NCBI RefSeq assembly: GCF_009834225.1
Contig: NZ_CP047176.1
Coordinates: 3,596,001 to 3,660,000 of the forward strand
DNA: 64,000 bases
Source: Rathayibacter sp. VKM Ac-2759
GTDB lineage: Bacteria > Actinomycetota > Actinomycetes > Actinomycetales > Microbacteriaceae
Direction: 5' to 3'
Every line of letters begins with the position of its first letter. Position 1 is the first letter of the stretch. A program made the position numbers and the translations under genes. Shown here piece after piece: positions 8,490 to 18,056 of this stretch. The notes beneath the pieces were generated by a model that saw only the letters and a list, made by a program, of their open reading frames with translations, was not told the origin of the DNA and searched no databases.

Positions 8490-8804
8490 ATGGCCTTCGT
8501 CTACATCCTCCGCTGCAGCGACGGCAGCTACTACGTCGGCAGCACCCGCTCCCTGCATCGACGAGTCGACGCGCACATGATGGGCAAGGGTGCCGCCTAC
8601 ACGAGCAGACGACTGCCGGTCACTCTGCTCTGGCACCAGGAGTTCGAGAGCATCGCCGAGGCGTTCTGGTGGGAGAAGCGCATCCAGAACTGGAGCCGTG
8701 CGAAACGCGAGGCCCTGATGCGCGGCGACTACGCCGCACTCCGACTCGCCTCGAAGAAGACCTTCCGGAAACCCGACGACACTCCCCCGCCGCCGACCCG
8801 CTGA
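8490..8804 (+). CDS. GIY-YIG nuclease family protein (UPF0213/YhbQ-like)
   Basis: A 104-residue stand-alone GIY-YIG nuclease domain: VYIL (residues 4-7) and YYVGST (14-19) are the GIY and YIG strands. Basic residues LHRRVDAH follow, and the catalytic Glu lies in WWEKRIQNW. Relatives such as YhbQ are small DNA endonucleases of unclear role. The gene is bracketed on both sides by opposed copies of the palindromic repeat. One repeat begins within a few bases of its stop codon, at 8802-8804. No clear Shine-Dalgarno is seen before the ATG. A link with repeat spread is inference. Confidence 0.85.
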   Translation: MAFVYILRCSDGSYYVGSTRSLHRRVDAHMMGKGAAYTSRRLPVTLLWHQEFESIAEAFWWEKRIQNWSRAKREALMRGDYAALRLASKKTFRKPDDTPPPPTR

Positions 8805-8811
8805 TCGAGGG

Positions 8812-8853
8812 GGGTCTCGATACGCCGCCCGCGGCGGCTACTCGACCAGCAGG
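8812..8853 (-). repeat. palindromic repeat, copy 3 (inverted)
   Basis: Starts directly after the GIY-YIG stop codon. It contains TCTCGATACGCCGCC, GCGGCGGCTACTCGACCAGC split by its stem, and matches copy 2 closely. Confidence 0.75.
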
Positions 8854-8874
8854 CAGGCGGCCCCGCCCCTGCCA

Positions 8875-8913
8875 GCTGATCGAGTAGCCCGCGCAGCGGG
8901 CGTATCGAGATCC
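8875..8913 (+). repeat. palindromic repeat, copy 4
   Basis: Same element in direct orientation (CTGATCGAGTAGCCC, stem, GGGCGTATCGAGATCC). It lies 21 bases from copy 3, forming a back-to-back pair. Confidence 0.75.
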
Positions 8914-9005
8914 CCCACCGTCAGCAGGCCGGCTCTGCACGCCTCGCGCGACCTCTCCCCCACCGCAGGGCGGCGCTCGGTGCTCGCTGAAGGACGGAAG
9001 GGCGA

Positions 9006-10604
9006 TCAGTTCACGCGGACGAGGGTGCGCTGCCAGCCGCTCGAGCCGTTCGGGGCGATGGGGGCGCGGTCCTCGATCTGCAGCATGCCGTTGGCGTCGG
9101 TGGCGCGGACGGCGACGTAGTGCGAGCCCGTCTCGGCCACCCAGTCGACGTACCACTGCACCCACGTGTCGACGTTGACGGGAGTCGACAGGACGGCGGG
9201 CTGCCAGTCGCCGTCGTCGATGCTCACCTCGACCTTCGCGATCCCGATCGACTGCGCCCACGCCATGCCCGCGATCTTGGTCGCACCGGCGGGGATCGCG
9301 GCGTCGATGCGGGGGGTGTCGATCCGCGACGACATCTTGATCGGGGCCTCGGCGGAGTAGCCGCGCGGGGTCCAGTAGGCCTCGTCGGCCGCGAAGGTGG
9401 TCACCTTCAGCTCGGTCAGCCACTTGGTCGCCGAGACGTAGCCGTAGAGGCCGGGGACGACCATCCGCACCGGGAACCCGTGCTCGAGGGGCAGCGGCTC
9501 GCCGTTCATGCCGACGGCGAGGATCGCGTCGAGCCCGTCGTCGGTGAGGGCGCTGAGCGGGGTGCTCGCGGTGTAGCCGTCGACGCTCGTCGAGAGGACC
9601 ATGTCGGCGCCGCTCTGCACGCCGGCCATCGCCAGCACGTCGCGGATCGGCACGCCGAGCCACTTCGCGTTGCCGACGAGACCGCCGCCGACCTCGTTCG
9701 ACACGCAGGTGAGGGTCACGCCGTACTCGTCGAGGCCCATGTCGAGCAGCTGCTGGAAGGTGAGGGTGACCTCCTGGTCGACCATGCCCGAGATCGTCAG
9801 CGACCAGGTGGACGGGTCGACGGAGGGGACCGTCAGCGCGGTGTCGACGCGGTAGAAGTCGGCGTTGGGGGTGTAGAGCGGCGAGAGCCCGTCGATGTCG
9901 AGCTCGGCCCCGGCCGGCACCGCCACGGTGGTGCGGGGCGACGGGAGGCGCAGCGCCTCGCGCACGCTCGCCAGCGACGAGGTCGTGGCGTTGATGATCC
10001 GGGCGCCGGTGCCGACGACCGCCGCACCGACGGCCGCGATCAGGGTCACGCGGAAGAAGCCGCGGCGCTCGATGCCGGCCGGACGGGCCTCGGGACCTGT
10101 TCCCCTCGCCTCCGAGACCCGTGCGGTGCGCCAGCGGCGCAGCCGCGAGATCGTCATGTGCATCACGCTCAGGGCGACCACGAGGCCGATGAGCGTGGGC
10201 ACGGCCGAGAGCGGAGTCGCTCCGGTCCGCGTGACGATCGCGGCGATCGAGAGCACGCCCGCGATGATGAGCAGGATCTGGCCGAAGGGCGGCCGGAGCA
10301 GCTGCAGCACGCCGGCGAGTCCGGCGGCGACCACGACGGCGATGCCGATGCTCCCGAGCAGGAAGACCTTGTCGTTCTCGCCGAAGGTCGTGATCGCGAA
10401 CTCCTTGAGCGGGCGCGGCACGATGTCGACGACGAACGAGCCGAGCGCGAGCACGGGGCTCGCGGTGCGGGCGACGGCGAGCGCGATCAGCTCGGCGACG
10501 GCGAGCAGGACTCCCGCGACGACGATGCCGGCGACGGCCGCGAGCGCGATGAACCGCCACTTCGGCGCGCGAGCGGTGCGCGAGGTCTCTGCTGTCTGTT
10601 CCAT
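9006..10604 (-). CDS. membrane-anchored molybdopterin-dependent oxidoreductase (sulfite oxidase fold)
   Basis: A 532-residue protein with about five N-terminal membrane helices (residues ~18-155), an ERRGFFRVTL twin-arginine-like segment at 179-188, another hydrophobic stretch, and then the sulfite oxidase/YedY-type molybdopterin domain. TLTCVSNEVGG carries the expected Mo-ligand Cys300. GFPVRMVVPGLYGYVSATKWL is typical of the family's substrate-side loop. The C-terminal ~100 residues match the Mo-co dimerisation domain. It probably faces the outside and acts on an unknown oxyanion or sulfoxide. No methionine sulfoxide reductase partner or heme subunit is adjacent. No Shine-Dalgarno is seen before the ATG. 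Confidence 0.88.
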   Translation of the reverse strand: MEQTAETSRTARAPKWRFIALAAVAGIVVAGVLLAVAELIALAVARTASPVLALGSFVVDIVPRPLKEFAITTFGENDKVFLLGSIGIAVVVAAGLAGVLQLLRPPFGQILLIIAGVLSIAAIVTRTGATPLSAVPTLIGLVVALSVMHMTISRLRRWRTARVSEARGTGPEARPAGIERRGFFRVTLIAAVGAAVVGTGARIINATTSSLASVREALRLPSPRTTVAVPAGAELDIDGLSPLYTPNADFYRVDTALTVPSVDPSTWSLTISGMVDQEVTLTFQQLLDMGLDEYGVTLTCVSNEVGGGLVGNAKWLGVPIRDVLAMAGVQSGADMVLSTSVDGYTASTPLSALTDDGLDAILAVGMNGEPLPLEHGFPVRMVVPGLYGYVSATKWLTELKVTTFAADEAYWTPRGYSAEAPIKMSSRIDTPRIDAAIPAGATKIAGMAWAQSIGIAKVEVSIDDGDWQPAVLSTPVNVDTWVQWYVDWVAETGSHYVAVRATDANGMLQIEDRAPIAPNGSSGWQRTLVRVN

Positions 10605-10902
10605 GGGAGTCAGTGTTCGCGCTTGACCTGCTCGTTCGCAGTGTGGTGGTGGTTTGGTCGTCCACGCCCCACTTTTATAACGAAACGGTAACGCACCGCC
10701 CCGTAGACCGCTCCGCTCCGTCGTGCGCCGTGGGCGTCTCGGGATGACCGGCGGCCTCGGCGATCGCCGTCAGGACGAGCGCCGTGTGCTCGTCGTCGAG
10801 ATCGGGGAGGACGTGACGCGCCCTCGGCCCGGCCCTCTTCTCCTCGGGCAGCACGGCACGTCCTTCCAGTGCGGGACCGCGGTCGGGTGGGGGTGACGCG
10901 AC
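10605..10902. other. non-coding stretch between the Mo-enzyme gene and the GH127 terminator
   Basis: No convincing gene is seen. An A/T-rich TTATAAAAG (minus strand, about 10672-10680) stands out in GC-rich DNA and may be part of the Mo-enzyme promoter. The adjacent ACGGTAACG (10685-10693) is half of the operator found elsewhere in the window. Confidence 0.4.
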
Positions 10903-10946
10903 GGAAGGGCGGGTGGGACGGAGCACTCCGTCCCACCCGCCCTTCC
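10903..10946. terminator. terminator of the GH127 gene
   Basis: Perfect 21-bp stem (arms 10903-10923 and 10926-10946) with a two-base gap, lying 14 bases after the stop codon of the minus-strand arabinofuranosidase gene. Stem core is GGGCGGGTGGGACGGAG. Confidence 0.85.
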
Positions 10947-10959
10947 CGGCGGGGGCTCG

Positions 10960-13900
10960 TCAGCCGCAGGAGCGCGCCGAGTAGGGAGCCTCCTTCGTCG
11001 TGGTGACCGCCTTGCCGTCGAGGGTCGCCGTGGCCGTCGCCGAGGCGGTGGCCGCGGGGACGGAGACGGCGCGGGTCGTGAACGCGTGGGTCGCGCTCGC
11101 GCCCGGCGCGACGGCCGCGAACGACTTGGTGCCGAAGGACGAGGTGAGGGTGACCGCCGCCGTCGCCGTCGAGGCGTTCTTCGCCGTCACCGTCAGCACG
11201 ACCTTGCCCGCGACGCAGCGCGTCGTGGCCGTGACCGTCATGTCGACGACGGCGGCCGGAGCGGCGCGGACGATCGCCAGCCGGTAGGTCGCGGTCGTCG
11301 TGTGGTCCTGAGCGGAGGAGGTGATCACGACGTTCGTGGTCCCCGACGCCGCCAGGGTCACCGTGCGCGCCGCCGTGTCGTCGATCAGCACGCCGTCGAC
11401 CTTCACCAGCCCGCTCGCCACGGCCGGGTCGAGATCGAGCGCGACGCTCGTCGTCGACTGCGGCACGGTCAGCGTGTAGTCGCGCACACCGGTCGCCAGC
11501 GCGGGCGACAGGGTGCCGACGTCGGACGCGAGCTTCGTCAGCTCGGCGTTCGTCGCGAAGCCGGTCGACTCCGTCGTGTAGACGCCGTAGACGCCTCCGA
11601 CGTAGCTCGACCCGGTGCCCTGGAAGCGCACGGTGACCTTGGGCACCTTGTTCCCCTGGGCGTCGAGGACGTACTTGCCGCTCTGGTCGCGCTTGTAGCT
11701 GTCCTTCGCGGCGATGCCGTCGAGCACCGACTTCGGGATCTCGTCGTACTGGACGTACCAGTTCGTCGAGCCCGCGGCTCCCGAGATCGTCTCGGTCTTC
11801 AGCTTCACGTCGTTGACGTAGACGTCGAAGGTGCGCCCCGCGTCGCCCGCGTAGTAGCGGACGCCGAGGTAGTTCTTCGGCAGCGTCGGGTCGACGATCA
11901 TGTCGTACTGGAAGTACGCGTCCGCCGCCCTCTCGCCGTCGCGGTAGCCCTCGCCGCGCCACGTGCCCACGCTCGACTTGTTGAACCGGTAGTTCTTGTC
12001 GGCCTCGCTGTTGTTGTTGTCGAACGAGGTGAGGGAGTCGATGGTCGTCTCCTCGACGCGCTGCTGCTGCTTCGCCTTGAGGATGAGGGCCTGCGCCTCG
12101 GCCGAGTCGGGCTGGATCAGCGTCATGTAGGTCGCGTAGCGCGCCCCGTAGAGGCTGTAGTACGGCTGGAAGATCCGGGCCTCGGAGGCGGCGTCGACGT
12201 TCTTCATCGCAAAGCGCATCGTCTGCGTGCCGTTGGCGTTCGCGCCGTCGGGCAGGCGGACGAGGTTCTGCGCGATGCCCGACTTCCAGGCCTCGCTGTT
12301 CGAGACGACCACGCTCGAGTTCACCGACTTGTCGGCGACGCTCATGCGCACCAGCACGCCCGCGACGTAGGAGGCGTCGACGTTCGAGCGGTTGAGCTCG
12401 GTCGCCAGCAGGACCGGTCCGTAGGTGAACGCCGCCCAGTTCGGGTTCTCGGTGTTCGCGACGACCGCGACCTCGGCGGGGAGCCGGTAGCTCAGCACGT
12501 CGCCGGCCGCGACCGGGACGACGACGTAGCCGCCCTGGGTGAGCGCCGCGACGTCCTTGGCGGTGCCGTTGACCGTGAGGGAGGCGGAGCCCGCGACCCA
12601 CGACGGGACGCGCAGGCGCAGGGTGGTCCCCTCGGCCACCGCCCCCGAGCCGAGGGCGTCGACCTTGAGGGTGACGGTGTCGGTGCTGGGCACGTCGGCG
12701 GTCTGCGTGAGCTTCAGGTTGCTCGCGGAGGAGCTCAGCACCGACGAGCGGAACTGGTTCACGTAGACGGTCTTGTCGCCCTCGAAGTAGATCGAGTCGC
12801 CGAGCTTGGTGAAGCTCTCGACGCCGGTGCCGTGGTCGCACCAGAACTCGTCGTGCTCGTGACCGAAGACCTTGGCGTAGCCCGCGGTCTGCGGCTGGAA
12901 GTAGGTCACCATGCCGGTCTCGGGGTTCTGCACCGACAGCACGCCGTTGATGAACGCGTCCTCGTAGAAGTCGGCGTACTTCACGTCCTTCGTCACCTGG
13001 AACAGCGCCCGGGTGAGCTTGAGCATGTTGTAGATGTTGCAGCCCTCGGAGGTCGAGTTCTCGCCGTAGCCGGTGGTCCGGCCGCTGGTCGCGTACTCGT
13101 AAAGGGTGCCCGGGGCGTGGAAGTGCTCGGACTCGCTGTTGCCGCCGTTGGCGTAGGTGTGGGTCTCGTCGACCATGCGCCAGAAGTTCTCCGCGGCGCG
13201 GCGGTACATGTCGAGATCCGTCTTCTCCTGCGCGGTCAGCGTCGCGTAGAGGGCCGGGTTGTCGGTGAAGACGGTGTAGCGCTTGAGCGCGCCGATCAGC
13301 TTGGGGATCGTCGTGTTCGCGTGCAGACCGTTCAGCACGTCCTCGTTGTTCGCGAGCTTCTGGAACAGCGCGGTCTCGTCGAAGTACTCGGCCGCGCGCT
13401 TGTGCGCCGGCTTCTCGGTGGTCTCGTAGAGGCGGTAGAGCGCCTCGTTCATCCCGCCGTACTCGGTGTTGAGCAGCTGCGCCGGGTTCGCCTGGCGACC
13501 GGCCCAGTTCGTGATCCAGGTGCCGAAGCCGTCGGCGACCACGAGGGCCTTCGACGAGACGGCGCTGGGCGCGTACTGGTGCGCGTCGAGCAGGCCCGCG
13601 AGCACCTTGTGCAGGTTGTAGAAGGGGACGAGCAGGCCGTCGGATCCCGAGGGCAGGTAGCTCACCGGGAACGGCGAGACGTAGCCGGCGTTCGTCGGGT
13701 CCTTCACCGCGTAGGCGTCCTGCACCTTCTTGAGACCGTCGACGGAGGCGGTCAGCTTCGCGAGCAGCGCGGCCTTCGTGGTCGCGTCCTGCTCGGTCGC
13801 GTAGGCCTGCGCGAGGCCAGAGATGTAGTGGCCGAAGAAGTGGCCCTGGAACCGGGTGCCGCTCTCGCGCTCCCAGCCGCCGTAGCCGCCGGCCGTCGTC

Positions 13901-15105
13901 GGGGCGATCCCGGCCTGCTTGTAGAAGGAGTAGAGGAACATCTCGGGGTCCAGGCTCAGCAGGTACTCGACGGTCTGCTGCTCGCCGTTGTCGAGGTACG
14001 GGTCCTGGACGGTGACGTCCGAGAGACCCGCCTCCTGCAGGTAGACCGAGCTCTTCACGCCTCGGGGCTGCACCTGGATCGTGTACGCCCTCGTGGCCGC
14101 GGCGCTGCCTCCGTAGGTCGCGGAGCCGGTGACGGTGACCGTCGTCGCGGCGGTGCCGGGGGTGACCGTCGCGGTGCCTCCGTCGATCGCGATCGTGTCG
14201 GTGTCGGAGGAGGTCCACGTGATGTCGGAGCCCTTCGCGCCCCGCAGCGGCACAGAGAACCCGGCGCTGGTGCTGGTCGGCAGGGTGATCGCGTCGAGGT
14301 CGGACTGGGCGACGGCCCTCGCGTCGAAGGCCGCGTTGTGCGCCCTGGTCAGGGTGACGACATCGGTCGTGGTCGCGACGCCGTTGTAGAGCACGTAGTC
14401 GTCGAGCAGACCGCGCAGGTGCGCGCCGTTGTACTGGGGGCCGTTGAAGCCGATCGTCTTGGTCGACGTGCTCTCGGAGCCGAGGACGCCGGTGGCCGCG
14501 CCGGTCGCGGCGTACTTCACGGTGCTCGGCTGCTTGACGCCGTTGCGGTAGAACGCGACGTCCTTGGTGGTCCTGTCGTAGGTGGCGACGACGTGGGTCC
14601 ACTCCCCGGTCGGGAAGAAGCCGGCGCGGGAGGCGTCGATCGCGACCTTGTAGGGCTGGCCGGACGACGGCCCGATCGAGAGCGCGAGGGGCGTGCTGTC
14701 GCCCTCCGAGGTGAGGTACCAGCCGTCGGAGTTGTACGCCGTCTTGTTCCAGGTGAAGACCTGCTCGCCGCTCATGGCGGCGGTCGGCTTGTACCAGAAC
14801 GACACGGTCAGGTCGGCGGGCTGCAGGCGGGCGTCGGTGCCGAGCGACACGGCGTTGGAGCCGGTGAACTCGAACGCCTGGCCGGCGAGCCCGGTGCCGT
14901 AGGCGGCCGTGCCCTTCTGGATCCCGACCGTGTTGCCGCGGCCGCTCGTGTCGGTGATGGTGCCGTCGAAGGGGAGCTCGAGCACCGTGGAGTCGTCGAG
15001 GGAGGTGACCGGGGCGGCCTGCGCGGTCGGCCCGACCGCGAGCAGTCCCGCCGTCAGCGCCATCACCGCCGCCGCCGCGATCGGTATCCGTCGTTTCGTC
15101 GTCAT
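10960..15105 (-). CDS. secreted multi-domain GH127-type beta-L-arabinofuranosidase
   Basis: A 1,381-residue secreted enzyme. Order: signal peptide (1-30, ending AQA); LamG-type beta-sandwich (~35-240); Ig-like domain with DITWTSSDTDTIAI (~250-335); alpha/alpha-barrel of the DUF1680/GH127 family (~345-900); beta-rich accessory regions; and a C-terminal two-Cys module ending PYSARSCG. GH127 hallmarks are FFGHYISG, TEYGGMNEAL, SEGCNIYNML (Glu687, Cys689) and EFWCDHGTGVES (Cys756). Known members remove beta-L-arabinofuranose using a Zn-bound cysteine nucleophile. Here Asp757 stands where many relatives have a second Cys. The start at 15105 is chosen because GAGAGG precedes it and the signal peptide follows at once. 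A LacI-type operator lies upstream. Confidence 0.85.
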   Translation of the reverse strand: MTTKRRIPIAAAAVMALTAGLLAVGPTAQAAPVTSLDDSTVLELPFDGTITDTSGRGNTVGIQKGTAAYGTGLAGQAFEFTGSNAVSLGTDARLQPADLTVSFWYKPTAAMSGEQVFTWNKTAYNSDGWYLTSEGDSTPLALSIGPSSGQPYKVAIDASRAGFFPTGEWTHVVATYDRTTKDVAFYRNGVKQPSTVKYAATGAATGVLGSESTSTKTIGFNGPQYNGAHLRGLLDDYVLYNGVATTTDVVTLTRAHNAAFDARAVAQSDLDAITLPTSTSAGFSVPLRGAKGSDITWTSSDTDTIAIDGGTATVTPGTAATTVTVTGSATYGGSAAATRAYTIQVQPRGVKSSVYLQEAGLSDVTVQDPYLDNGEQQTVEYLLSLDPEMFLYSFYKQAGIAPTTAGGYGGWERESGTRFQGHFFGHYISGLAQAYATEQDATTKAALLAKLTASVDGLKKVQDAYAVKDPTNAGYVSPFPVSYLPSGSDGLLVPFYNLHKVLAGLLDAHQYAPSAVSSKALVVADGFGTWITNWAGRQANPAQLLNTEYGGMNEALYRLYETTEKPAHKRAAEYFDETALFQKLANNEDVLNGLHANTTIPKLIGALKRYTVFTDNPALYATLTAQEKTDLDMYRRAAENFWRMVDETHTYANGGNSESEHFHAPGTLYEYATSGRTTGYGENSTSEGCNIYNMLKLTRALFQVTKDVKYADFYEDAFINGVLSVQNPETGMVTYFQPQTAGYAKVFGHEHDEFWCDHGTGVESFTKLGDSIYFEGDKTVYVNQFRSSVLSSSASNLKLTQTADVPSTDTVTLKVDALGSGAVAEGTTLRLRVPSWVAGSASLTVNGTAKDVAALTQGGYVVVPVAAGDVLSYRLPAEVAVVANTENPNWAAFTYGPVLLATELNRSNVDASYVAGVLVRMSVADKSVNSSVVVSNSEAWKSGIAQNLVRLPDGANANGTQTMRFAMKNVDAASEARIFQPYYSLYGARYATYMTLIQPDSAEAQALILKAKQQQRVEETTIDSLTSFDNNNSEADKNYRFNKSSVGTWRGEGYRDGERAADAYFQYDMIVDPTLPKNYLGVRYYAGDAGRTFDVYVNDVKLKTETISGAAGSTNWYVQYDEIPKSVLDGIAAKDSYKRDQSGKYVLDAQGNKVPKVTVRFQGTGSSYVGGVYGVYTTESTGFATNAELTKLASDVGTLSPALATGVRDYTLTVPQSTTSVALDLDPAVASGLVKVDGVLIDDTAARTVTLAASGTTNVVITSSAQDHTTTATYRLAIVRAAPAAVVDMTVTATTRCVAGKVVLTVTAKNASTATAAVTLTSSFGTKSFAAVAPGASATHAFTTRAVSVPAATASATATATLDGKAVTTTKEAPYSARSCG

Positions 15106-15181
15106 TCGTGGGGGCCTCTCGTCGTTGAGAATGTCGATGACCCGACGACGGAGTGAGGGCTCCACCGCCGGATTTGCGCAA

Positions 15182-15195
15182 TGTTACCGTGAACA
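15182..15195. promoter_or_regulatory. LacI-type operator at the GH127 promoter
   Basis: TGTTACCGTGAACA, 77 bases upstream of the start codon. Read on the minus strand it is TGTTCACGGTAACA. It overlaps TAACAT, a good -10 box (minus strand, 15181-15186). The same 14-mer recurs at three other promoters in the window. Confidence 0.7.
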
Positions 15196-15247
15196 ACTAC
15201 GTTTCGGTGAAGTTTCGGCACGGCCCCTGAGACGATGCGAAGGCGGG

Positions 15248-17794
15248 TCAGCGGCGCCGGTCGAGCGCCTCCCGGAGGTAGGGAGCGGTCCTGCTCCGCT
15301 CGACCAGGGCGACCTGCTCCGGCGTGCCCGTCGCCACGATCGAGCCACCCGCCTGGCCCGCGCCGGGACCCAGGTCGATGACCCAGTCGGCGTCGGCGAC
15401 GATCCGCATGTCGTGCTCGACGACGATCACCGTGTTGCCCGCGTCGACGAGGTGCTGCAGGTGCTCGAGCAGGCGGTCGGCATCGGCCGGGTGGAGTCCC
15501 GAGGTCGGCTCGTCGAGGAGGTAGAGCGTGTCGCCGCGCTGGGCCCGGCGCAGCTCCGACGCCAGCTTCACCCGCTGCGCCTCGCCCCCCGACAGCTCCG
15601 GCGCGGGCTGCCCGAGCGAGACGTAGCCGAGACCGACGTCGAGGAGCGCGTCGAGGTGCCGGGCCACCTCGGGCTCGCCGGCGAAGACCTCGCGGGCCGC
15701 CGCGACGCTGAGGGCGAGGACGTCTGCGATCGTCAGGCCGTTCAGCGTCACCTCGAGCGTCTCGGGGTTGTAGCGGGTGCCCCCGCAGGTCGCGCAGGGA
15801 GCCTCGACCGTGGGCAGGAACAGCAGCTCCACCTCGATCGACCCCTCGCCCTTGCACACCGGGCAGCGGCCGCTCGGCAGGTTGAACGAGAAGCGGCTCG
15901 CGCCGAAGCGGCGGCGCTTCGCCTCCGGAGTCGCCGCGAAGAGCGCCCGCACGCGGTCGAACAGGCCGGTGTAGGTCGCGACGTTCGAGCGGGAGGTGCG
16001 GCCGATGGGCGTCTGGCTGACCTGCACGACCCGGCGGAGCCGCTCCGCCGGCCCCGTCGCGCTCCCGAGGGTGACGCTGCTCGCGGTCGCGTCGAGCAGC
16101 GGATCCTCGCCCGGACCCTCGTCCGCGCCGGCGGTGTCCTCGGCGACATCGGCGCGGAGGGACGCTGCCAGCAGTTCGGGGAGCGCCTGGTTCACCAGGG
16201 TCGACTTGCCCGACCCGGAGACGCCCGTGACGGCCGTCAGCACGCCGACCGGGAACGAGACGGCGAGGTCGCGCAGGTTGTTGCGCGTGACGCCGGCGAG
16301 CTCGATGCCGAGGTCGGAGGCCCGCCGCTGCCGGAGCGGCACCGCGTCGCCCTCGGTGAAGAGGTAGCGGCGCGTGACGGAGTCGCGGGCGCTGCGCAGG
16401 CCCTCGAGGTCGCCCGAGTAGACGACCGTGCCGCCGCCCGACCCGGCGCCCGGGCCGATGTCGACGATCCAGTCGGCCTCGCGGATCACGGCGAGCGAGT
16501 GCTCGACGAAGAACACCGTGTTGCCCGTGGCCCTGAGGGTCTGCAGGATGCCCAGCAGCGCCTCCGTGTCGGCCGGGTGCAGACCGGTGGAGGGCTCGTC
16601 GAGCACGAACACCACGCCGAACAGCCGCGAGAGCACCTGCGTCGCGAGGCGCATCCGCTGCAGCTCGCCGGAGGACAGGGTGGGCGTCGAGCGGTCGAGG
16701 GAGAGGTAGCCGAGGCCGAGGTCGATGATCGGCGACATGCGCCCGACCAGGTCCTCGACGAGACGCTGCGCGGCGAGCCGGGTCTGCGGTGCTCCGTCAG
16801 AGGGAGCCCAGCCCGGCTCGAGCACGCCGCGCATGACGACGACGAGGTCCTCGAGCGGGAGCGCCGACAGCTCGGTGATGTCGCGGCCCTCGAAGGTGAC
16901 GGCCAGCGCCTCGGGCTTCAGCCTCTTGCCGTGGCAGCTGCCGCACGCGACGCTCACCAGGAACGTCGCCGCGCGCTCGCGCATCCGGGCGCTCTTCGAG
17001 CCGGCGAAGGTGTCGAGGACGTACCGCTCGACCCCGAGGAACGTGCTCATGTAGCGCGGCTCGGCTCCAGCGGCGACGGCCTCGCGCACCTCGGCCGGCG
17101 ACCGGTCGGTCCAGACCGGCACCTGCGGCGACTCCTGCGTGTGCAGGATCCAGTCGCGGTCCTTCCGGGGAAGAGTCCGCCAGGGCACGTCGATGTCGTA
17201 CCCGAGCGAGATGAGGCTGTCGCGCAGCTGCTTGCCGTGCCACGCGGTCGGCCAGGCGGCGAGGGCGCCGTCGCGGATCGAGAGAGTGTCGTCCGGGACC
17301 ATCAGCTCCTCCGGCACGTCGTAGACGCGCCCGATGCCGTGGCAGGTCGGGCACGCGCCCTGGACGGTGTTGGCCGAGAAGTCCTCCGCGAAGAGCATCG
17401 GCGCACCCTCCGGGTAGCTGCCGACCCGCGAGAAGACCATGCGCACGACGCTCGAGAGGGTCGTCGCGCTGCCGACCGTCGAGCGCGCCGACCCGCCGGA
17501 GCGCCGCTGCGGGAGCGCGACCGCGGGCGGCAGACCCTCGATGGAGTCGACATCGGGCACGCCGACCTGGTCGATGAGCCGCCGCGCGTACGGCGCGACC
17601 GACTCGAAGTAGCGGCGCTGCGCCTCCGCGTAGAGGGTGCCGAACGCGAGCGAGCTCTTGCCCGACCCCGAGACGCCGGTGAAGGCGACCAGGGCGTCGC
17701 GCGGGATGTCGACGTCGACGCCCCGGAGGTTGTTCTCGCGGGCTCCTCGGACGCGGACCCGGTCGAGGCTGGTGGGGTGTGCAGGCGCGGTCAT
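15248..17794 (-). CDS. UvrA-like ABC ATPase (excinuclease subunit A family)
   Basis: An 848-residue protein of the UvrA family, shorter than canonical UvrA (~950) and resembling the UvrA2/drug-resistance-type paralogs. Two ABC ATPase units are present: Walker [10 protein letters not shown] near residue 41 and GVSGSGKST near 535. Signatures are [12 protein letters not shown] and [12 protein letters not shown], and Walker B motifs are [12 protein letters not shown] and [12 protein letters not shown]. Zinc-finger cysteines appear as [27 protein letters not shown] and CATCGGTRY. Such paralogs act in DNA damage or antibiotic tolerance. The GTG/ATG region before MTAPAHP lacks similarity, so the ATG at 17794 is taken as start. 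No partner uvrB or uvrC is nearby. Confidence 0.92.
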   Translation of the reverse strand: MTAPAHPTSLDRVRVRGARENNLRGVDVDIPRDALVAFTGVSGSGKSSLAFGTLYAEAQRRYFESVAPYARRLIDQVGVPDVDSIEGLPPAVALPQRRSGGSARSTVGSATTLSSVVRMVFSRVGSYPEGAPMLFAEDFSANTVQGACPTCHGIGRVYDVPEELMVPDDTLSIRDGALAAWPTAWHGKQLRDSLISLGYDIDVPWRTLPRKDRDWILHTQESPQVPVWTDRSPAEVREAVAAGAEPRYMSTFLGVERYVLDTFAGSKSARMRERAATFLVSVACGSCHGKRLKPEALAVTFEGRDITELSALPLEDLVVVMRGVLEPGWAPSDGAPQTRLAAQRLVEDLVGRMSPIIDLGLGYLSLDRSTPTLSSGELQRMRLATQVLSRLFGVVFVLDEPSTGLHPADTEALLGILQTLRATGNTVFFVEHSLAVIREADWIVDIGPGAGSGGGTVVYSGDLEGLRSARDSVTRRYLFTEGDAVPLRQRRASDLGIELAGVTRNNLRDLAVSFPVGVLTAVTGVSGSGKSTLVNQALPELLAASLRADVAEDTAGADEGPGEDPLLDATASSVTLGSATGPAERLRRVVQVSQTPIGRTSRSNVATYTGLFDRVRALFAATPEAKRRRFGASRFSFNLPSGRCPVCKGEGSIEVELLFLPTVEAPCATCGGTRYNPETLEVTLNGLTIADVLALSVAAAREVFAGEPEVARHLDALLDVGLGYVSLGQPAPELSGGEAQRVKLASELRRAQRGDTLYLLDEPTSGLHPADADRLLEHLQHLVDAGNTVIVVEHDMRIVADADWVIDLGPGAGQAGGSIVATGTPEQVALVERSRTAPYLREALDRRR

Positions 17795-17909
17795 CCCTCC
17801 AGCCTGCCCTGTCCGGATGCGGGGTCGCCGCCACCGCTCCCGCACAGCAGCGACGGGCGTGCTGCCGGAGGGGCTGCCCGTGACGTCTCCGCCTTGCTGG
17901 GATCGGGTC

Positions 17910-18028
17910 ATGTCCGACCCGACGAGCTCCGCTCCATCGTCTACGCGAGCCACACCGCCTCCGGACTCGAGGAGTCCGACCTCCCCGCCCTGCGCGAGCT
18001 GATCCGCTGGTTCCAGGTCCGCCGCTGA
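17910..18028 (+). pseudogene. possible BLUF-like gene remnant
   Basis: The frame ending at 18028 reads DELRSIVYASHTASGLEESD and then an amphipathic helix, with GC-rich third positions typical of real coding DNA here. It lacks a start codon. The ATG at 17910 is in another frame, so a one-base shift near 17918 would join MSDP to DELRS. The opening resembles the first strand and helix of BLUF photoreceptor domains, but the usual NN.GITG segment is absent. It may be a decayed fragment or an unrelated small gene. Confidence 0.28.
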
Positions 18029-18056
18029 CGCCTCGGCCGCTCGCTACAGTGACGGC

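Noticed and set aside
8297..8887. A 196-codon plus-strand frame over the GIY-YIG gene
   Set aside because: Made largely of translated repeat copies at both ends, in a frame different from the GIY-YIG protein.
8211..8913. Regularly repeated sequence as a CRISPR array
   Set aside because: Copies alternate in orientation, spacing is uneven, a gene lies between them and no cas genes are present.
10685..10693. ACGGTAACG as an eighth LacI-type operator
   Set aside because: Only the right half matches and the left half (TGTTC) is missing; not enough for a site call.
10675..10926. An 83-codon minus-strand frame between the Mo-enzyme and GH127 genes
   Set aside because: Its GTG start lies inside the GH127 terminator hairpin, there is no ribosome site and the translation has no recognisable features.
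10610..15196. A 1,528-codon frame overlapping the GH127 gene in another minus-strand frame, and a similar plus-strand frame from 11086
   Set aside because: Low-complexity Arg-rich products with no motifs; the GH127 frame holds a signal peptide and conserved catalytic residues.
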